DNA from: Aegilops tauschii subsp. strangulata
Lineage: Eukaryota > Streptophyta > Magnoliopsida > Poales > Poaceae
Direction: 5' to 3'
DNA: 64,000 bases
NCBI RefSeq assembly: GCF_002575655.3
Contig: NC_053039.3
Span: 237,376,622-237,440,621 of the forward strand
The notes beneath the pieces were generated by a model. The model saw nothing but the letters and a program-made list of their open reading frames with translations. It did not search any database and was not told the DNA's origin. Positions 57,121 through 64,000 of this stretch are shown here, one piece after another (position 1 is the first letter of the stretch; the number at the start of each line of letters is the position of its first letter). A program made the position numbers and the translations under genes.

Positions 57121-58238
57121 ACAAAATAAGTATAAGTTTTTATCTCGGTATGTGGGATATCCCACGAGGATGAAGAGATGAAGTACTATGGGATATAAAG
57201 GAGATATGATGTTGGAAATATGGACCAATGGAAATTCCATGATGAGTCTGAGTAATCACGTCGTAGTTTGGTACCAATAGAAGGAAGAGAGACAGTACCA
57301 TTGGATGGATTTAAGAATACTAGGGAGTTGGAAGTTGGAATAATGATCAGTTGCTCGATGATAAGTTCAAGGACTACAAGTGATGAGATGGGCCATAACC
57401 CACAGGCCCCAGGACCTGCCAAGAAGCAAGCACATTCTTGCTGAAGGAAAAACCCTGGAAGAAGTTACGATTTTATCGACAGACGATCTTATAGGAGTTA
57501 CGCAAAACCTGAGGGTTGGGAAGGAACGATAGATGTTTGTTTGGCTTGCAGAATCAATGGATTTATCCGAACCTAGTTCGTTGACAAGAAAAATTCTGCA
57601 ATGCTTGCGAGGATGACCGAGTGTTAGAATGCGAGATTCACTAAACCATATACAGGGTAATGATTTGGGTGCGGGATGGATTGATCACCATACCGACTTA
57701 CTCTTATTGTTCGCTTTGCTAAATGGGATGGTAAATCTGAGTGACTTGCCTATAGTAGAGAGACAACGAGCAAAACCTTGTTTGAACCTTAGAATGGTGT
57801 AAGTATTTCCCCCCTTGTACAAGGCAGCTCTTGCCAATCGTAGGTTATACGGTGAGGATCAACCCAGACCCATTTCCTGCAGGAGAAACCATAATTGGAA
57901 GACCACCATGAGATATCGATAGTTGTTTAGTATTGGCGCCTGACCCGTCAGCTAAGAAGACCCAGTCATGGAAGGACAGAAGAATTGAGGAAAAGGTTAT
58001 GCCACTACCAGAAGAGCCCAGAGAAGGAATTTTCCGAGAATCTGAGAAGACTGACACTGTCAAAGATAAGGATGGAGTATATGAGTTTTGATGGAACAGT
58101 AACAATGTTTCTAAGGGTGGTAGCACCCCAGACCCCCTGTGATGATCGATGGAATTTGAGAAGACCCCAAACCCAACCTATTTTCTTTCTAGCCTCTCTG
58201 AATCTCGAGGACGAGATTCATTTTAAGGGTGGTAGGTT
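57121..58238 (+). other. 3' internal region of gypsy element with polypurine tract
   Basis: Degenerate sequence after the integrase, with no intact frame. GAATCTCGAGGACGAGATTC (58199-58218) is a near-perfect palindrome, and AAGGGTGGTAGG just before 58239 is the likely polypurine tract. Confidence 0.7.
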
Positions 58239-61200
58239 TGTAACATCCCAAAATTCTAAATTTTGGAATGTTATGACAAATAGATAGTTTTGACTGATTG
58301 TTTGATTGTTGTGTGATTGATTGACTGAAAGTGAGTGAAATTCGAAACTTTTTGAAAGTTAAATGAGAGGGAATAAAAGGACTTTCCCAATCTTTCATTT
58401 TGCATTTTATGATCTCCGTGAATTCAAATTCTTTTCACCACAAAACCCTGGAGAGAAGATGACATGACTTCTTCCATTTATTTAAATGAAAAGGGGTGTT
58501 GAAAATATTTGAATTTCATTTGAAACTATTTCCAATTCTGAAACTTTATGCAACTCAATGATTTTCACGAGTGAAGATAAAATGACTTCTTCAAATTATA
58601 TGAAATATGAGTTGGGAGTTTTAAAAGAACTAAATTCAAAGTCCTTTTGAAATTATTTTCAATTTGGATTTATTTGGCTTTTATTCAAATTATTTTTCTC
58701 CAAAAATAAATATACAAAATTAGGGTAAAATGATTACCTACATCAGAAAATTTGAGAGAAATAAATTTGAAATCATTATGGTATTTTTAAAATAATTTTT
58801 ATTGGATTTTATTAAGGCAGTAGCACTGTTTGATTTATTTGAATTTTTGAGGATTTTATTGGACTTTAGAAAAATGTTCATGTTGTAGAAAATCTTTTTC
58901 CAAAAATTTCGATATATTATATGCCTATGTTTTTATTTTATTTTAGTTTATCTTTTTTTCTGCTGTCTGTCGTTGTTTAAAAAAAAAAATCCTCGCCGAC
59001 TGGGCCGGCCTAGCACCCAGCCAGGTCGCGGCCCAGCCAGCCCAGCCCTGCGCGTCCCCGACCTCCGCCCAGACTCCGGCTCCCGCACGCCAACCGCCGC
59101 CGCCATGGACGTCGTGCCGCCTCCGGCCTCCTCTGCCCCCTTCCCCAAGCATCACCGCCGCCTTCCCCGCCTATATAACCCGAGGCCCCGGCCCCTCTCT
59201 CTCTCTCTTTCCCCGCATCGCGCCGTCGCTGCGGCCTCTCCTTGCCTCGTTCACCGCCGCATCGCTGCTCGCGCCGTCTGCAGCCGCGCCTCCTCCCGCC
59301 GCACTCCACCGGCGCCCGCGCCTCGCCGCTGTTGCCGCTGCACGCCGCCACCGCCGCCGTCTTCGCCGCCCGCAGCGGCGCCCGGAGCCGCCGCCGGAGC
59401 TCCCCGTCGCCACTGCCCCGCCTCGCTGGAATTTCCCCGCCGGCGCCGAACCGCTACTGAACCGGTATAAACGGCCGGTCCAATCCGGTTTTTCCTTCAA
59501 GTTCGTTTAAAAAAAACCTAGACTAGATCTTTTTTTTAGGTTTTATTAAACAGCGAACGTCCACTGTTTAGATCCTATAATGAACGTTCGTTATTTTAGT
59601 CTTTTCGTTTTCTGTTTATTTATGTCAGGGACCTATCTGTGAAAATAATTATTTACAGGTTGGCCCCTAGTTTTCAAACGACCACAACTCTTTGCTCGTT
59701 TGTCCAAATCCAACGAAACCAACGCCCACTTCTTCGTTATGATCTCTTGTTTCCAGTAAAACAACTTAAACATGTTTTTGAAAGTTTTAAAATTTTATTT
59801 CAAACAGATTTGTATTTGAACTTTGTTTGATCATAACTCAAGTTTTATAACTCCGTTTGAGTTGATTCTTTTTGCAAATCGAAGCTCTTGACCTAAACTT
59901 TCTGATTAGGCCAAATTTAAATAATTTTAGTACTGTTAGAAATTGTTTTATGTTGCAAAGAGTTATTTGCTTGGTTTCGATGTTTTCCGAATTGTCTTCT
60001 TCGTTCTTCCCGATCTTTTGAGTGATTGCTTATGTGTGATTACCACTGCTTGCTTACGATAGATTGACCGGAGTGTGACGAGTAGAACTATCAAGAGTTA
60101 TGAGTGCGAATCATCTTCATCAACATGGCAGGCAAGTTCACACTTTGATCATATCCCTTCCATACCCAGTTTTTATGCATTAGTTTCACCCTCAAACATT
60201 GCATGAGTAGGATTGATAACATGTGGGTATTGGGAAGTAGTTGATGTGGTAGGAACCTATTGCCCTGCATTCAAACCTTGGGAGTTACTATTACGTTATG
60301 CTTATACTGCTATGCTATGCTAGTAGACGTGGATTGGGTGAGTGTATCCATGACACATGTGAGATTGTTAATTTAATGGTTTACTTAAGGTGGCAACTTA
60401 AACACACATCTGGGTGGATTGAGGCACCTGGGTATCCCAGTGATTGCCTGTTTTCTTTTGGACCGCCACCCAGGCTCAAAGGGATCATAAGATTATTCAT
60501 GCTAGAAACTTCCGTGTGCAGCCACAAGCTATTATGGGCTCTAGCATAGTTGAGTATGTTGCATGACCTCTTCCAGTGGTAGGCTAGCAGATGTAGGGGA
60601 TGTAGGTTGGTACTGTCTACCCGGGGTTAGAGTTAATGCTTCTGAAAGACTGTGTCTCGGTCATCCGTTTCTCAAACACCATGTAGTGCTAGAATCCCAA
60701 CGGAGGAGATCGAGTCTTGTGGGGAAAAGTGCACAAACCTCTGCAGAGTGTACAAACTAATCATGATTAGCCGTGTCCCCGGTTATGGACATCTTGAGTA
60801 TCTGGTACTTGGATTATCCTGTTGATCTCATCATGTTACTTTAATTAATTTTGTTGGGTTTTGATGATGATACTTAATTGGGATTGAGAATGCTGTCAAC
60901 CATTCTCAATGTTTAACAACCACCATGATAGTCAAATAAAATTTATTCCTTTGCAGTAGGGAAAAATTGGCTTTTCGCAAAAACATTATAACCATAGAGC
61001 TCTTCCACCAGCCATATATGCATATAGTGATAGCCTTTGTTCATCATTTCTCTATGGTATGAATTTGCCAGCATATTCCATGTGCTGGCCCTTTTTCGGG
61101 CTGCAACGTTTCATGTTGCAGGATATCTTACGACGAGTAAGTGATACATTAGGGTTACGATTTCCTACACTCAACTTTGCCGTTGGTGTTGATGGGAATC

Positions 61201-61368
61201 CACAACCTTGTTACTTCCGCTATTTGGATTGAGGTAATAGTATTTATGTTACTTTATACATGTGATTTACCTCTGTTATAAATCCTCGAGTACTGTGTGT
61301 GTCAGCATACCGATCCAGGGATGACACTTAAGCACAGAGACTTGATCCATTCGGGTCGGGTCGCTACA
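58239..61368 (+). repeat. 3' LTR of gypsy element, 3130 bp
   Basis: Collinear with 51215-54341 with scattered substitutions and small indels (for example an extra TTGCCGCTG-type insertion near 59330). The TATA box is at 59171-59179. Ends GGGTCGCTACA at 61368. Confidence 0.95.
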
Positions 61369-61373
61369 CAGCC
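61369..61373. other. Right target-site duplication CAGCC
   Basis: Pairs with 51210-51214. Confidence 0.95.
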
Positions 61374-62476
61374 CAGCTAGGCTTCCTCCTAGGGGCAACT
61401 CTAAGTCACTATTACTAGAATCAACAAGCACCTCATCCTCATACTAGGTCGCACGGGGCTCAGTATGTTTCTTCCTCTTCAGCTTTTTGACCTCACGAAC
61501 AACAAGGTTGCTAGGGGAGGTTAAAGGCTCATTAGGTGTATGCTCACCCCACTTCTCACTCAGAAAAGCCATGCTATACGGTGCAAGAGTGGCTACCTTC
61601 CTGTTCATCACAACATAAAACATCTCCTGTCATGGATAGTTGGAGACGTCAAGTGGAATACCCTGCTCCTTCTCAGTGTGAGAAGTGAGCATAAGTTCAA
61701 CGGGTTAGCCATGAATCCGATCATGGTTCCCACCTTGGGGATAAGAGTAGAGCTGTAGATGCATGCATGATGTCATAGAGTGGCTTGAGATCCTTAGAAT
61801 CTCCCATCACACCACTCTCGTGAATGTACAACTCACCCTGAACAAACTTCTCACTAGCTTGAGCTCTGTCATGTGGACAAATGCCTATAGAATCATTCAT
61901 TCCCTTGTCATCATAACCAAGGACCAAGCAAAACTCTCTCCATGGAGCCTGAAAGAACTCATCCCTGGTAATCCTGGTAATAATGCGAGCACCATCAATA
62001 CCAGTGTGCACCGTGGCCAAAAACTAAGCTACCAGATGTGGATCAAAATCACAGTTGAACTCCATGAGCTTTCACAAGTCAAACTCAGTGCAAAGAGCCA
62101 AAGCCTCACCAAAATAGTCTGCTTTATTTCTCTTGTGCTGGATGTCGATGGAGAACTGCTTGGCATACTTGTTCCTGTGAGTAGCATAGATTCCAGAGTG
62201 AATACTCTCCTGAATCTCATTGTAGTACTATGAGTTGGTATAACCAGGAGGACGCGGAGTCTCATAGGGGTTGATGCGACGAAGCTTGGCAAACTCTTTC
62301 ACTGAAAAAGTTTCCAATGGCCTGGACAAACGCTGCTTGGCTGCCATGGACTTCTGACAATGTGTAGGCTTGGACGACATAGTTACCTCATCCTCCACAG
62401 GTTGCTTTCCTCTGCAACAATGCTTCTTTATGTTGCTACAGGTATGACCACCAAAACTAGAGCCACCTGCAGACAA
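61374..62476 (-). pseudogene. Degenerate retrotransposon ORF (gypsy, possibly Athila-type)
   Basis: The minus strand reads, with two or three frame changes, MSAGGSSFGGHTCSNIKK, SVKEFAKLRRINPYETPRPP, FLATVHTGIDGARIITRITR and GELYIHESGVMGDSKDLKPL. The ATVH-x-G and R-I-T-R pattern recalls the plant-specific ORF of Athila-like gypsy elements, from memory of that family. The ORF is split by the 10-kb gypsy and continues at 51214-50827. It is not functional. Confidence 0.6.
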
Positions 62477-63043
62477 GGAAGAAATAAAGAGACCGAGTAA
62501 AGGAGAGTATGAGAAACAATCCCAAATAAAGAAAGTAGGTGATAAGTGATATTTTTACACTCCTCTAACCTGAGTTTAAACCAAGATATTTCATTAAAAA
62601 AGATATTCACTCCGGTATTGTTACTAATGATTGCTCTCAAATGACAAGTGTCAATCTCTCTCTTGGAGCAGCCAACCAACAAACGGCTGTGGGGGAGGGG
62701 GCTATTAATAAACAGGGGCAACCCGACATGATAAGACATAAATTCCCCATCAGACATGAATGTTTTCTGGATAAGAATCCACTCAACAACTGGCGCTAGC
62801 ACAGCGACGGTCGAAAATCTGAACTCTCAATTTCGTCGGGGCACTCAATTTCCTCACGATAGGAAAGTCGCATTGGCGGAATCCTAACTCTTCAGTCAGA
62901 CCAGTTTTGTCAATGATCATAAGAACTTCGTCTCTGTCGCTGATGAACTCGACTGCACTGCAAGAGACTTCCAAAGTCTTCAACTCAAAGAAATATGTAG
63001 TTGTAGGTTTTGAGCATCATGTCGGAAATACAACTATGTATCA
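62477..63043 (-). other. 5' internal region of older retrotransposon
   Basis: Minus-strand frames (EELGFRQCDFPIVRKLSAPT, about 62783-62983) look protein-like but I do not recognise them. No primer site was fixed. Confidence 0.4.
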
Positions 63044-63055
63044 CCTAGCTAGACC

Positions 63056-63454
63056 GGAAAATGCCAACGGAGGCCGAGCTCCAGGGAGCTCGGTATTTTG
63101 AAAAAATCAAAATTTATATTTCAAAGTTTCAGAAAAAATCAAAAAAAATTCCACGGTAACTTAATAGATTTCCGCACGAACGTGTAAGAAAATTATTTGA
63201 ATTTGTTGTGATTTGTAGGTTGTACAAAAAAAATAGAAATCCGGCCCAACAAAAAAAAATATTGGCCCATTTTAGAAATACGTTTTTGTCTTTTTTCTGT
63301 ACGCCACGTGTGAAAGTATTTGGTTTTGAATTTTTGCACAGACGCAATACACATGTGTGAAAGTGTATACAAACAATTTCAAATTTTTTCACCTTGTGGA
63401 AATTTGTATTTTGAAAACGAGCTCCGTGGAGCTCGGCTTCCAAAAGCCCTCACC
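63056..63454. mobile_element. Mutator-like MITE, about 399 bp
   Basis: The word CCTAGCTAGACC is duplicated at 63044-63055 and 63455-63466, a target duplication of 9-12 bp as made by Mutator-like transposases. Inverted ends near both borders read GCCGAGCTCCAGGGAGCTCG (63073) and CGAGCTCCGTGGAGCTCGGC (63418-63437). These arms are followed inwards by TATTTTGAAAA and its inverted copy TTTTGAAAACG. No coding capacity. Confidence 0.8.
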
Positions 63455-63466
63455 CCTAGCTAGACC

Positions 63467-64000
63467 CCCTTTGATAGTACAGTGTTTCCTAATGACTCAA
63501 ATAAAAAGAAAAAAAACTACGAAAACAAAGTCTTCAAGCTTCCAATTCTTCACTTCAAATTCTTCAAAGGAAGCACCAAATTTTTCATCACAAACACATT
63601 AATCCCTTAACCCATTTGTCTCCAATACTCCAAAACCATTAAGGGGGCACTAGATACACTTACAATCTTCCCCTTTTTTGTGACTAATGACAAATTGGTT
63701 AAGTTTTCAACGGGGATAAATAATAGGAAGTGTAACTACGAGGTTGGCCTTCGAGGTGGTTGGCCTTCGAGGCTAAGTTATCCGATATCTTCGGGCAGGG
63801 TACAAGCTCCGCTAAGCCTCGGTTGGCATCACTCCTTTAAAGGATTGGTTTGAGAATTATGAAGGGAAACTCGTCTGTCGAGCCAAGGACTTTGGATCCG
63901 AGGCCGTTTTCATTAAGAGGATTAATGACTTGATTTTTAAATTGATTTAGGGCTCGGTTTCTAAATTATCTTTTACATTAATGACCACGTGCTAAAGGAC
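63467..64000. other. Right flank, LTR-like sequence, unresolved
   Basis: AT-rich text followed at 63740-63775 by the short direct repeat GGTTGGCCTTCGAGG (two copies) and GAGGCTAAG/AAGCCTCGG words, as in LTRs of some grass retrotransposons. TTAAGGGGGCACTAGA (about 63640) could be a polypurine tract. No gene is seen. Confidence 0.35.

Larger units (their letters stand above)
51215..61368 (+). mobile_element. Ty3-gypsy LTR retrotransposon, 10154 bp, internally deleted
   Basis: Flanked by a 5-bp CAGCC duplication. It has two 3.13-kb LTRs (TGTAAC...GCTACA), a tRNA-iMet-type primer site, a gag fragment, a broken integrase and a polypurine tract. Protease, reverse transcriptase and RNase H are absent. 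Integrase wording and order (integrase last, then a short tail) fit the chromovirus Del/Tekay branch, but the chromodomain is not clear. LTRs differ at relatively few positions, so insertion is moderately recent. Confidence 0.95.

Noticed and set aside
62428..62802. 124-aa minus-strand frame
   Set aside because: It overlaps the start of the degenerate retrotransposon ORF in another phase and ends in hydrophobic low-complexity residues. Not distinguishable from chance.

Overview
The window is transposon-rich plant DNA, almost certainly from a Triticeae grass (wheat, barley, Aegilops or rye type). The evidence is stacked LTR retrotransposons, a 25-kb CACTA transposon, Stowaway (TA duplication) and Tourist-like (TAA duplication) MITEs, and tRNA-Asp and tRNA-Met primer binding sites. 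I see no ordinary conserved host gene outside mobile elements, and no rRNA, tRNA gene or CRISPR array.

Layout. (1) 1-47681 is a head-to-tail chain of one non-autonomous LTR retrotransposon read on the minus strand: LTR1 - internal A - LTR2 - internal B - LTR3 remnant - internal C - LTR4 - internal D - LTR5. Neighbouring units share single LTRs. Only internal C keeps an intact open reading frame, 450 aa with no recognisable gag or pol domain. Internal A carries a 2.07-kb duplication whose second copy has the sequence variants of internal D. (2) 7492-32680 is a 25189-bp CACTA transposon inserted in the ORF of unit A. It has 26-bp near-perfect terminal repeats and an ATA target duplication. The intact ORF of unit C shows the empty site. 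(3) 47682-48379 is a truncated LTR of another element. 48380-51214 plus 61374-63000 look like one older minus-strand LTR retrotransposon. (4) 51215-61368 is a complete-ended Ty3-gypsy element with 3.13-kb LTRs and a CAGCC target duplication; it splits that older element. Its gag is fragmentary, its integrase is broken, and its protease and reverse transcriptase are deleted. (5) A Mutator-like MITE lies at 63056-63454.

The CACTA element is the most interesting part. I found no reading frame resembling the large CACTA transposase, so it is probably mobilised in trans. It carries a minus-strand multi-exon gene whose acidic exons are phase-0 and tandemly duplicated and whose last exon is coiled-coil (9.1-12.8 kb, candidate TnpA-like accessory protein). 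It also carries a broken coiled-coil gene (18.4-19.2 kb), an intact single-exon DEDDy 3'-5' exonuclease gene with all catalytic positions (20.4-21.1 kb), and a divergently transcribed pair of intact small paralogous genes of unknown function (25.7-27.6 kb) whose leaders share related minisatellites. The ends hold large subterminal tandem-repeat arrays. The element also contains nested MITEs and a 2.2-kb TIR element.

Relative order read from nesting: the retrotransposon chain existed before the CACTA inserted in unit A. The TIR element and MITEs inside the CACTA may have travelled with it. The Stowaway copy in unit C is absent from the four sister segments. The 10-kb gypsy is younger than the element it splits. 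Family names are withheld where they could not be checked against a repeat database.
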